DNA of 14,004 nt from Methylotenera sp. (lineage in GTDB: Bacteria > Pseudomonadota > Gammaproteobacteria > Burkholderiales > Methylophilaceae), in the NCBI GenBank assembly GCA_027310735.1, contig DAIDAH010000047.1, forward strand, positions 1 through 14,004, written 5' to 3'. This document shows positions 8,456 through 14,004 of the stretch, one piece after another; positions within the stretch are counted from its first letter, which is position 1; each line of letters opens with the position of its first letter. The notes beneath the pieces are model-generated. The model did not search any database. It was not told the origin of the DNA and worked only from the letters and a program-made list of their open reading frames with translations. The translations under genes were made by a program, and so were the position numbers.

Positions 8456-9232
8456 ATGGCAACAGAGTTATTCAATAACGGGAAGCATATCTGTATCAAA
8501 TTCAGCGATTTGTCTGACTCGGATTCCTCTCAAGATGCGGTGCAGTCGAATCAGTTTCTGATTGTAAGTGACGGGCATGGCGCTTTAATCGACCCAGGCG
8601 GCAACATGACTTACAACGCCTTGGTAATGGGGATGGGGAAGTATTTTCACTTTCGTAAATTGCAGTACATTCTTGCTTCACATCAAGACCCTGATATCGT
8701 GGCCTCAATCAATAAATGGCTGGTTGGTACAGAGTGCCAAGTGATAGCCCCAGCTATTTGGGAGCGGTTTCTGCCGCATTTTTGCAGTGTAGGCAATACT
8801 GAAAATCGCATTATTGGCATTCCCGATCAAGGGATGAATATCTGGCTTGGGAAAGATGTGATCAAAGCCATTCCAGCACACTTTCTGCATTCTGAAGGCA
8901 ACTTCCAATTTTACGATGTCACCAGTAAGATTCTATTTTCAGGAGATCTCGGCGCATCACTAGTACATCATGATCTTGCCGCAGAGCCTGTTACTGATTT
9001 TGATGCGCATCTACAAACCATGCTGCCTTTTCATAGACGTTACATGACGTCGAATAAGGCCTGCCGCTTATGGGCTAACATGGCACGCACGATGGATATC
9101 GAATCCATTGTGCCGCAACATGGGCGCTCTTTTGTGGGTAAAGAGATGGTGAATAAGTTTATTGCATGGGTTGAAAAACTGGAATGCGGCATTGATTTGA
9201 TGACCCAAGACAATTATAAAGTGCCTCAGTAA
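8456..9232 (+). CDS. Metallo-beta-lactamase-fold protein, oxygen-binding di-iron (ODP/flavodiiron-like) family
   Basis: The 258-residue product is a complete single MBL domain with no flavodoxin or rubredoxin extension. The metal ligands follow the flavodiiron spacing rather than the hydrolase one: SHQDPDI gives His76, Asp78 and Asp80; HFLHSEGNF gives His145; FSGDLGAS gives Asp164; VPQHG gives His222. In flavodiiron proteins the first motif is HxExDH, so here Glu is replaced by Asp and the last His by Ile81. Relatives bind a di-iron centre and O2 and act as oxygen or redox sensors or reductase modules rather than lactamases. The protein is soluble with no signal peptide. It has its own AAGGA ribosome binding site and a terminator straight after the stop, so it is monocistronic. 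The specific function is unknown; sensing of oxygen or NO is an inference. Confidence 0.85.
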   Translation: MATELFNNGKHICIKFSDLSDSDSSQDAVQSNQFLIVSDGHGALIDPGGNMTYNALVMGMGKYFHFRKLQYILASHQDPDIVASINKWLVGTECQVIAPAIWERFLPHFCSVGNTENRIIGIPDQGMNIWLGKDVIKAIPAHFLHSEGNFQFYDVTSKILFSGDLGASLVHHDLAAEPVTDFDAHLQTMLPFHRRYMTSNKACRLWANMARTMDIESIVPQHGRSFVGKEMVNKFIAWVEKLECGIDLMTQDNYKVPQ

Positions 9233-9240
9233 TTTTATAG

Positions 9241-9274
9241 TCGTAAGCCAATATGTGATTGGCTTACGATTTTT
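9241..9274 (+). terminator. Rho-independent terminator of the MBL-fold gene
   Basis: TCGTAAGCCAA (9241-9251) and TTGGCTTACGA (9259-9269) form a perfect 11-bp stem with a 7-base loop, followed by TTTTT (9270-9274). The T-run marks it as serving the plus-strand gene. The hairpin also lies just beyond the 3' end of the convergent yqhA, but no comparable T-run exists on that strand. Confidence 0.9.
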
Positions 9275-9289
9275 GACTTTTTGAAGCGC

Positions 9290-9829
9290 TTAATGGCTAG
9301 TTTCAGGACGAGTCATTAACTTATCAATATACGCAATCGATACCGCCGAAACGACAAAAGTCATATGAATGACTGTTTGCCACAGCAAAACTTTGTCAGA
9401 CAAGTTTTCTGCATTGATAAATGTTTTCAGTAAATGAATTGATGAAATACCGATAATCGCGGTAGCCAGTTTCACTTTAAGTAAGTTGGCATTTACGTGT
9501 GATAACCAATCGGGCTCATCAGGATGGCCTTCAAGATTCAGGCGTGACACAAAGGTTTCATAGCCACCCACAATCACCATAATCAGCAAGTTTGAAATCA
9601 TCACCACGTCAATCAAGCCTAATACAATCAGCATAATTTCGGCTTCGGAGAGTGAGGTTGCATGTGCAACCATGTGCACAAGCTCAACGCCAAAGAAGAA
9701 TACATATACGGCTTGTGCGATGATTAAGCCTAAATACAGCGGCAGTTGCAACCAGCGGCTACCAAATAGAACGGTGGACATAACGCTATTTTGCTTGAAT
9801 TCAGTAGGTGAAATGTTTGTTTCCTGCAT
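9290..9829 (-). CDS. yqhA: UPF0114 family inner-membrane protein YqhA
   Basis: The 179-residue product resembles E. coli YqhA (about 164 aa) along its length: SRWLQLPLYLGL near the start, GGYETFVSRL (88-97), then DWLSHVNANLLKVKLATAI and ISSIHLLKTFI (128-138), and IHMTFVVSAVSIAYIDKL near the end. Four membrane helices are expected at about 28-50, 64-87, 119-138 and 149-168. The function of the family is not established. I keep the ATG at 9829; an internal Met17 would give a length closer to E. coli, but AAGGA lies about 12 bases before the first ATG and nothing comparable precedes Met17. It has its own likely promoter downstream of rlmJ. Confidence 0.92.
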   Translation of the reverse strand: MQETNISPTEFKQNSVMSTVLFGSRWLQLPLYLGLIIAQAVYVFFFGVELVHMVAHATSLSEAEIMLIVLGLIDVVMISNLLIMVIVGGYETFVSRLNLEGHPDEPDWLSHVNANLLKVKLATAIIGISSIHLLKTFINAENLSDKVLLWQTVIHMTFVVSAVSIAYIDKLMTRPETSH

Positions 9830-9897
9830 GTTGGGAAAGTATCCTTAATTGGTTTATTGATTGGTATTTAAAAGTGGCGTGCTAAAAAATCAGCTGC

Positions 9898-9906
9898 ATT
9901 GTATCA
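9898..9906 (-). promoter_or_regulatory. Extended -10 promoter candidate for yqhA
   Basis: On the minus strand this reads TGATACAAT, that is TGn followed by TACAAT, a good extended -10 element. It lies in the 98-bp gap between rlmJ and yqhA, about 70 bp before the yqhA ATG. No clear -35 hexamer accompanies it, as is common for extended -10 promoters. Confidence 0.45.
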
Positions 9907-9927
9907 GGTTAGAGTGGCCTATTTTAA

Positions 9928-10770
9928 TTAGGAGATTTGACTCTCAATCCGATAGTCATCTGTGTCATCTAGCGCCAATAGTTGCGTCAATACAGGCATG
10001 GTTTCTTCCAGCGTATTAGGCAATGTCCAAGGCGGATTGATGATAAATAGCCCGCTGCCATGCATGCCGTAGCCCTCTGCCGATGGTTCATGTATCGTCA
10101 TGGCGACATGAAGCCAGTTCGGCGCATTGAGTTGAATCAGGCTTTCGACCATTTCATCAGGCTCTGGGCGTTGTAATATTGGGTACCACACCATGTAAGT
10201 GCCCGTCGCAAAGCGCGTGAGGCTATCTTTTATGCAGTTGACCACGCGCTGATAATCCTGCTTATCTTCATACGGCGGGTCTATCAACACCACCGCACGG
10301 CGCGGCGGCGGTGGCAGGCAAGCCTTAATGCCCGCAAAGCCATCTTGCATCTCAATTTTGACCTGCTTGCCTTGTCCCCTGAAATTCTCTGCCAACAGTT
10401 TGAAATCATTTGGGTGCAATTCAAACAGACGCATTTTGTCGTCGGCACGCAAAAAGTCTTGCGCGATGGAAGGTGAGCCAGGGTTCAACTGTAATGAATC
10501 CACATTGAAGTGTTTAATCTGTGCCACAAAATCGGCGAGTGATTGCGGCAGGTTTTCAGCGGTCATCAGCTTGTCTATACCTTGCTCAAACTCGGCATTT
10601 TGTGTGGCATAGCCCTCAGTCAGGCTATACATGCCCGCACCAGCATGGGTGTCGATATACCAAAAAGGCTTATCTTTCAGCTTGGTGTGGGCAAGCACAA
10701 GGCCTAATACATAATGTTTGAGTACGTCGGCATGATTGCCTGCGTGAAAAGCATGACGGTAACTGAGCAT
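9928..10770 (-). CDS. rlmJ: 23S rRNA (adenine(2030)-N6)-methyltransferase RlmJ
   Basis: RlmJ uses S-adenosylmethionine to methylate N6 of A2030 in 23S rRNA. The 280 residues match the E. coli length, and the start MLSYRHAFHAGNHADVLKH is nearly that of E. coli, which fixes the start codon. The SAM-binding glycine motif is DTHAGAG (40-46). The catalytic N6-adenine methyltransferase motif DPPY is at 164-167, at the same residue number as the E. coli catalytic aspartate. NPGSP (96-100) is also characteristic. The gene has its own sigma70-type promoter and only a short leader with no clear Shine-Dalgarno. yqhA follows on the same strand but has a promoter of its own. Confidence 0.97.
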   Translation of the reverse strand: MLSYRHAFHAGNHADVLKHYVLGLVLAHTKLKDKPFWYIDTHAGAGMYSLTEGYATQNAEFEQGIDKLMTAENLPQSLADFVAQIKHFNVDSLQLNPGSPSIAQDFLRADDKMRLFELHPNDFKLLAENFRGQGKQVKIEMQDGFAGIKACLPPPPRRAVVLIDPPYEDKQDYQRVVNCIKDSLTRFATGTYMVWYPILQRPEPDEMVESLIQLNAPNWLHVAMTIHEPSAEGYGMHGSGLFIINPPWTLPNTLEETMPVLTQLLALDDTDDYRIESQIS

Positions 10771-10802
10771 GGTGAGCGTGCGGCTATAAATGGATTGCCA
10801 GC

Positions 10803-10830
10803 ATTATAACTAGACCTTTGTACGAAACAA
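10803..10830 (-). promoter_or_regulatory. Sigma70-type promoter of rlmJ
   Basis: On the minus strand, TTGTTT (10825-10830) is followed after 16 bp by a consensus TATAAT (10803-10808). The expected start of transcription leaves a leader of roughly 25 bases before the rlmJ ATG. Confidence 0.6.
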
Positions 10831-10967
10831 ATTTAAATGCAATTTTGAATAAAAATGCCAATAGTTTGTCGTTCCAACATACGATTTTACTGGTGCTTTA
10901 GCGCCTAGTGAATCGGAGTGCCTGTGGTGCGAAAGTGGGAATCTATTTTAATCAATCAGTTAAATGG

Positions 10968-10987
10968 ATCCCCGCTTACGCGAGGAT
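10968..10987. repeat. REP-like palindrome
   Basis: ATCCCCGC, TTAC, GCGAGGAT forms an 8-position stem with one C-A mismatch. The surrounding string from 10966 to 10990 resembles the short GC-rich palindromes (GGATCCCCGC...GCGGGGATGAC type) scattered between genes in many Proteobacteria. About 27 bp upstream, GCGAAAGTGGGAATC (10929-10943) looks like a decayed arm of a partner element of the opposite type (GCGAAAGCGGGAATC). One copy in a window cannot prove repetition. Confidence 0.5.
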
Positions 10988-11026
10988 GACTGGTGTTGTG
11001 GGTTTGTAGAGTAAAACAATATTAGT

Positions 11027-11078
11027 GACATAACACTACGTCATTGATTACATCCATATAGGCTGTTAGTGTTGTGTC
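11027..11078. repeat. Inverted repeat upstream of HNH gene
   Basis: GACATAACACTA (11027-11038) pairs with TAGTGTTGTGTC (11067-11078): 12 positions with one G-U pair and a 28-base loop. The right arm is followed by a further TTAGTGT, a partial direct repeat. It lies 135 bp before the HNH gene start and could be an operator pair, a stable RNA hairpin or the edge of inserted DNA. Confidence 0.45.
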
Positions 11079-11212
11079 TTAGTGTGTTTATATTACCTAT
11101 GTGTCCATGTACGTGGGTCATTCAGCGCTATTTGCCATCAACTTATGTTTACTTTTAAAGTATGTGACAGAAACCTTTAAGTTCATTATGAAAATTTGAG
11201 TAGGTTGTTAAA

Positions 11213-12130
11213 ATGACACAAAATCAGTATGGGTTAAGTCGTACGATTGACGCCTTAACCAAAAGAGCAGTTCGTCAACGATGTGGATTTGGATGTGTGA
11301 ATTGTGGATGCGCAGTTTATCAATATGAACACCTTGACCCTACATTTGCAGATGCGAAATCACATGATTCCGATTGTATTGTTCTTTTGTGTGGTGGTTG
11401 TCATGACCGAGTAACTAGAAAATTACTTTCTAAAGAAACAATCAAACTCAAATCAAAAAATCCAAAATGTCTCGAGCAAGGATTTTCATTCGGCCCATTT
11501 GACTTGGGAGTAATTGAACCAGAAATAATTTTTGGCACTCTTAAATGTAAAGCCGTTTTGTCATTAATTAGGATATTAGGAGATGATATATTTTCTATAA
11601 AGCCGCCAGAAAGTAATGGTTCTCCTTTTCTCATAAGTGCAAAACTCAGTGATAGAGACGGCAATGAAATCTTAAGAATAGAAGACAATGAGTGGATAAC
11701 TAACAGCGACAATTGGGATGTGGAAGTTGTAGGCACGAATATTACAATCAGAAGAGAATTGGGCGATATATTACTTTCGCTACGAAGTGAACCACCTAGT
11801 AGACTTGTGATAGAGAAGCTGGAAATGTCTTATCGAGGAACTAAAATATCTGCAAATGAAAATAAAAGTATCAAAATCTCTAAGCAAACTGGTCAGCAAT
11901 TAGATGCTGGTGGAATTAGGATAGAAGGCTGCCAAGTTGGAATTGATATTGTAGAAACTGGTTTAACTATAGGTACAGGAGGAGGCCGTGTAATGATTGA
12001 AAGTATGACAATTAGTCAAACTAGGCCTAATCCAATAACATCACGATTGTCCAAACTGTATCCACAATTATCTCTTCCCCCATTTAAATTAAACCATCTC
12101 AGAAAAATAATAAATCAATGGGGAAAATGA
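11213..12130 (+). CDS. Orphan HNH-nuclease-like protein with unknown C-terminal domain
   Basis: The N-terminal 75 residues have an HNH/zinc-finger layout: Cys28-x2-Cys31, then YEHLDP with the expected metal-activating His40, then LLCGGCHDRVT with Cys60-x2-Cys63-His64. The usual Asn five residues before the second CxxC is Cys55 here. The remaining 230 residues are not a family I can name. They look beta-rich: SAKLSDRDGNEILRI, then NWDVEVVGTNITIRR, then a Gly-rich tail around GGIRIEGCQVGIDI and GLTIGTGGGRV (about 238-262) that suggests repeated short strands. There is no signal peptide or membrane segment. By eye its codons are more AT-rich than those of qorB or acnB, and it stands alone, convergent with the HxlR gene 12 bp away and with no terminator between. 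It was probably acquired horizontally. A DNA-cutting defence role is conceivable but unsupported by neighbours. Confidence 0.75.
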   Translation: MTQNQYGLSRTIDALTKRAVRQRCGFGCVNCGCAVYQYEHLDPTFADAKSHDSDCIVLLCGGCHDRVTRKLLSKETIKLKSKNPKCLEQGFSFGPFDLGVIEPEIIFGTLKCKAVLSLIRILGDDIFSIKPPESNGSPFLISAKLSDRDGNEILRIEDNEWITNSDNWDVEVVGTNITIRRELGDILLSLRSEPPSRLVIEKLEMSYRGTKISANENKSIKISKQTGQQLDAGGIRIEGCQVGIDIVETGLTIGTGGGRVMIESMTISQTRPNPITSRLSKLYPQLSLPPFKLNHLRKIINQWGK

Positions 12131-12142
12131 GAGCCAATGGGG

Positions 12143-12562
12143 TCAGACTTCATTGATTTCCTTAAATTTTTCTTGCGCATCCATAATCTTCGGGAAGTTC
12201 CCCTCAATCCAGTCGGCTAGGTCTTCAACCTTTTTGGCAACCTCCATGCCTAGCGGGGTAAGGCTGTATTCGACATGTGGTGGTACGACTGGATAAGATT
12301 GGCGTAAGACAAAGCCGTCATATTCCAAACACTGCAATGTTTGAGCGAGCATTTTTTCACTGACACCACTTACTTTTCTGCGTAAGTCGCTGAAACGATG
12401 CATTCCGCCAAGTAGCGCAACCAAAATAAGCACTCCCCATCGGCTGGTCACGTGTTTGAGTACTTCACGCGATGGGCAATGTTCAGAAAACAAATCACCG
12501 CGCCGCATTCTTTCAGAAAGAGGTGTACCTAATTCAAGTTGAATATCAGGGTCTTTTTGCAT
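12143..12562 (-). CDS. HxlR-family transcriptional regulator (YtfH-like), likely regulator of qorB
   Basis: The 139-residue product is a winged-helix regulator of the HxlR (DUF24) family: CPSREVLKHVTSRWGVLIL (29-47), recognition region MHRFSDLRRKVSGVSEKMLAQTL (about 54-76) and wing VVPPHVEYSLTPLG. Family members bind DNA as dimers. Several sense quinones or electrophiles through the conserved N-terminal cysteine, here Cys29 just before the fold. E. coli also has an HxlR gene (ytfH) divergent from qorB (ytfG), so the arrangement supports control of qorB and of itself. The ATG at 12562 is preceded by AAAGG at suitable spacing. The 3' end nearly meets the convergent HNH gene. Confidence 0.93.
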   Translation of the reverse strand: MQKDPDIQLELGTPLSERMRRGDLFSEHCPSREVLKHVTSRWGVLILVALLGGMHRFSDLRRKVSGVSEKMLAQTLQCLEYDGFVLRQSYPVVPPHVEYSLTPLGMEVAKKVEDLADWIEGNFPKIMDAQEKFKEINEV

Positions 12563-12584
12563 TTAAGCTTACCTTTTTGTGTGT

Positions 12585-12601
12585 ACTTACTTAAAGTTAG
12601 T
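12585..12601. promoter_or_regulatory. Palindromic operator candidate in the ytfH-like/qorB divergent promoter
   Basis: ACTTACTTAAAGTTAGT is a 17-bp palindrome matching in seven of eight pairs around a single central base. It lies in the 88-bp gap between the HxlR gene and qorB. A possible qorB -10 (TATTAT, 12610-12615) starts 9 bp after it, so a bound dimer would cover the -35 region and could block transcription. Binding by the adjacent HxlR protein is inferred. Confidence 0.55.
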
Positions 12602-12650
12602 TTGGTTGATATTATGCCATTTTTAATTTTTAACTTAAAGGATATTAACG

Positions 12651-13502
12651 ATGGTAGTGATTACTGGTGCTTCTGGTCAATTAGGCCGCCTTGTGATTGA
12701 AGAGTTGCTTAAAACCGTACCTGCTAGCAGCATTGTTGCGGCAGTACGCAACCCAGAAAAAGTGAGTGATTTAGCTGCGCGTGGGGTGCAGGTTAAATTA
12801 GCTGACTATTCAAATCTAAGCTCGCTTGAAGCGGCGTTTGAAGGCGCAGATAAAGTGCTAATGATTTCATCAAGCGAGCTTGGGCAACGCCTACCACAAC
12901 ACCAAAACGTGATTGAGGCTGCAAAACGCGCAAAAGTAGGTTTGGTTGCTTACACCAGTATTTTACATGCGGATACTTCACCATTACCTCTAGCGAAAGA
13001 CCACAAGGATACGGAAGCATTGTTAAAAGCTTCTGGCATTCCTCATGTATTACTTAGAAATGGGTGGTATACAGAAAACTATTTGGCTAGCATGCCACCT
13101 GCATTGCAGTATGGCGTATTTATTGGCAGTGCAGGCGATGGCAAAATCTCCTCGGCTGCGCGTGCAGATTACGCAATCGCCGCAGCAAAAGTGCTTACGC
13201 TTGATGGGCAGGCTGGTAAGGTTTACGAGTTGGCTGGCGATAAGGCTTACACCTTAACTGAACTGGCTGCTGAGATTACACGTCAATCAGACAAGACGGT
13301 TGCTTATCAAAATATGGCAGAAGCGGACTTTAAAGGTGCGCTATTAGGTGCAGGGCTGCCAGAACCACTCGCTCATTTATTGGCAGAGTCTGATGTCGGC
13401 GCTTCTAAAGGAGGCTTGTTCGATGATAGTCATCAACTGAGCCAACTCATTGGGCGCCCAACAGCTACGCTCGCTACTTTGGTGAAAGCTGCAATTGTAT
13501 AA
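12651..13502 (+). CDS. qorB: NAD(P)H:quinone oxidoreductase, QorB/YtfG type
   Basis: The enzyme reduces quinones with NADPH and probably detoxifies them in the cytoplasm. The 283 residues match the E. coli QorB length (286) and much of its sequence. The Rossmann motif ITGASGQLG is at 4-12, then ISSSELGQR and AYTSILHADTSPL, RNGWYTENYLA, GVFIGSAGDGKI, and the C-terminal SDVGASKGGLFDDS. It is an atypical short-chain dehydrogenase (NmrA-like) lacking the usual YxxxK pair. AAAGGA sits 8 bases before the ATG. It is divergent from the HxlR regulator with a palindromic operator candidate between. I see no clear terminator after it. Confidence 0.96.
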   Translation: MVVITGASGQLGRLVIEELLKTVPASSIVAAVRNPEKVSDLAARGVQVKLADYSNLSSLEAAFEGADKVLMISSSELGQRLPQHQNVIEAAKRAKVGLVAYTSILHADTSPLPLAKDHKDTEALLKASGIPHVLLRNGWYTENYLASMPPALQYGVFIGSAGDGKISSAARADYAIAAAKVLTLDGQAGKVYELAGDKAYTLTELAAEITRQSDKTVAYQNMAEADFKGALLGAGLPEPLAHLLAESDVGASKGGLFDDSHQLSQLIGRPTATLATLVKAAIV

Positions 13503-13585
13503 CCTGCGCTGAAACATGGTAGAGAGGCGATAAGTATTTAAAATGGAGTCTCTTTGCCATGAAGGTTGATGGATGTTTTTAATGC

Positions 13586-13619
13586 TAAGTAAGTTCTATT
13601 TGTTACAATGAATTACTTA
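13586..13619. repeat. Hairpin downstream of qorB
   Basis: TAAGTAAGTTC (13586-13596) pairs with GAATTACTTA (13610-13619) over ten positions with one bulged base and a 13-base loop. It is AT-rich and has no following T-run, so it is a weak candidate for 3'-end formation of qorB. A TACAAT box (13604-13609) in the loop could instead be a -10 element for the next gene. Confidence 0.35.
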
Positions 13620-13629
13620 TTTGGTAGGC

Positions 13630-13641
13630 AAGTAGCTACTT
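13630..13641. repeat. Perfect 12-bp palindrome AAGTAGCTACTT
   Basis: A perfect 12-bp palindrome lies in the qorB-ung gap, about 110 bp before ung. Its outer flanks (TAGGCAAGTA to the left, TACTTGTGTGCC to the right at about 13651-13663) partly complement each other, so alternative pairings exist. It could be an operator or part of a structured leader; no known binding site is recognised. Confidence 0.4.
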
Positions 13642-13667
13642 TCATCAGTGTTACTTGTGTGCCTTAG

Positions 13668-13711
13668 CCTTGTGATGCAAATAGGAATCACAGGGTTCTT
13701 AACGTTTTTTT
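13668..13711 (+). other. Hairpin followed by T-run upstream of ung
   Basis: CCTTGTGAT (13668-13676) pairs with ATCACAGGG (13687-13695) over nine positions with one T-G pair and a 10-base loop. A run of seven T (13705-13711) follows after 9 bases. The gap is too long for a textbook intrinsic terminator. It may still stop readthrough from qorB, or act in the leader of ung. Confidence 0.35.
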
Positions 13712-13751
13712 ATCCTCGACAACGGTATTGAGTATTGGTTAAAGTGATTTA

Positions 13752-14004
13752 ATGATGATTTTTAATGCAGTAAGCCTGACGATTCCCCCCCAAATCACCA
13801 ACCTCGACCAAATCCTTCCGCCAAAAGAGCGCACGTTCCGCGCTTTTACCTTTCGGCCAACAGAAGAATATCGCGTGATCTTATTAGGGCAAGACCCATA
13901 TCCAACGGTAGGCGATGCTAACGGGCTTGCGTTTTCTGTGCATAAAGGTCAAAAGTTACCTAGAAGCCTGAAAAATATCTTTACCGAGTTAGTCGATGAC
14001 ATTG
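13752..14004 (+). CDS. ung: Uracil-DNA glycosylase, family 1 (N-terminal part, runs off window)
   Basis: Ung removes uracil from DNA to start base-excision repair. The visible 84 residues carry the family 1 water-activating motif GQDPYP (46-51) with catalytic Asp48 and the uracil-shielding Tyr50, followed by GDANGLAFSV and PRSLKNIFTEL, which match the family. Pro51 replaces the His of the E. coli GQDPYH motif; as I recall, actinobacterial Ung proteins have the same GQDPYPT form. The N-terminus is about 16 residues shorter before this motif than in E. coli. Two adjacent ATG codons (13752 and 13755) can serve as start; the ribosome binding site is weak. The 3' half, with the second catalytic motif, lies outside the window. 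Confidence 0.9.
   Translation, partial: MMIFNAVSLTIPPQITNLDQILPPKERTFRAFTFRPTEEYRVILLGQDPYPTVGDANGLAFSVHKGQKLPRSLKNIFTELVDDI

Larger units (their letters stand above)
10771..11212. other. Gene-free stretch with hairpins, between rlmJ and HNH gene
   Basis: This 442-bp gap between divergent genes has no ORF I would call. It holds the rlmJ promoter near its left end, a small 5-bp hairpin (10892-10905), a REP-like hairpin (10968-10987) and a long-loop inverted repeat (11027-11078). The right part is AT-rich and should contain the promoter of the HNH gene. Only a weak AGG lies 8 bases before that gene's ATG. Confidence 0.6.

Noticed and set aside
10328..10721. Plus-strand ORFs opposite rlmJ (up to 94 codons)
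   Set aside because: rlmJ on the minus strand is full length and conserved; these have no ribosome binding site or family resemblance.
11401..11736. Minus-strand ORF of 111 codons inside the HNH gene
   Set aside because: It lies opposite the CxxCH motif region and central part of the HNH frame and shows a low-complexity Ser/Leu/Ile-rich product typical of an antisense frame.
13752..14004. Pro in place of His in the Ung GQDPYH motif as a sign of an inactive or new glycosylase
   Set aside because: Catalytic Asp and shielding Tyr are intact, and as I recall GQDPYPT is the normal form in other family 1 enzymes.

Overview
The window reads as a chromosomal segment of a moderately AT-rich Gram-negative bacterium. 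It is most likely a betaproteobacterium of the Methylophilaceae type (Methylotenera-like). That placement is an inference from housekeeping genes typical of Proteobacteria (acnB, rlmJ, the UPF0114 gene yqhA, the ytfH-qorB pair, ung), an outer-membrane-type lipoprotein signal and the base composition; no rRNA or tRNA is present to settle it. I see no prophage, transposase, CRISPR array or tRNA.

Left end (1-3487, minus strand, running off the edge): one long gene for a membrane-bound, single-module NRPS of the Pls/PosA type. It has an adenylation domain, a carrier domain, and then repeated membrane/left-handed-beta-helix units in place of a normal condensation domain. Its pocket residues, aligned by eye, contain Glu at the position that usually reads a basic side chain. 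A 14-position inverted repeat separates it from a tiny lipoprotein gene upstream on the same strand (3567-3800). This NRPS is the most unusual biology in the window.

Centre: acnB (3970-6552, aconitase B) transcribed to the right and closed by a strong intrinsic terminator. It is followed by a two-gene membrane operon of unknown function (145-aa four-helix protein, then a seven-helix protein with a C-terminal DUF2914 domain). Then comes a metallo-beta-lactamase-fold protein related to the oxygen-binding di-iron family (8456-9232), ending in a perfect hairpin terminator.

Right centre, minus strand: yqhA (UPF0114 membrane protein) and rlmJ (23S rRNA A2030 methyltransferase), each with a recognisable promoter.

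Right: a 440-bp gene-free stretch with hairpins precedes an AT-richer orphan HNH-nuclease-like gene (11213-12130), the clearest sign of acquired DNA. It converges on an HxlR-family regulator (ytfH-like), which is divergent from qorB (NADPH:quinone oxidoreductase) with a palindromic operator candidate between them. A 249-bp hairpin-rich gap leads to a truncated uracil-DNA glycosylase gene at the right edge.
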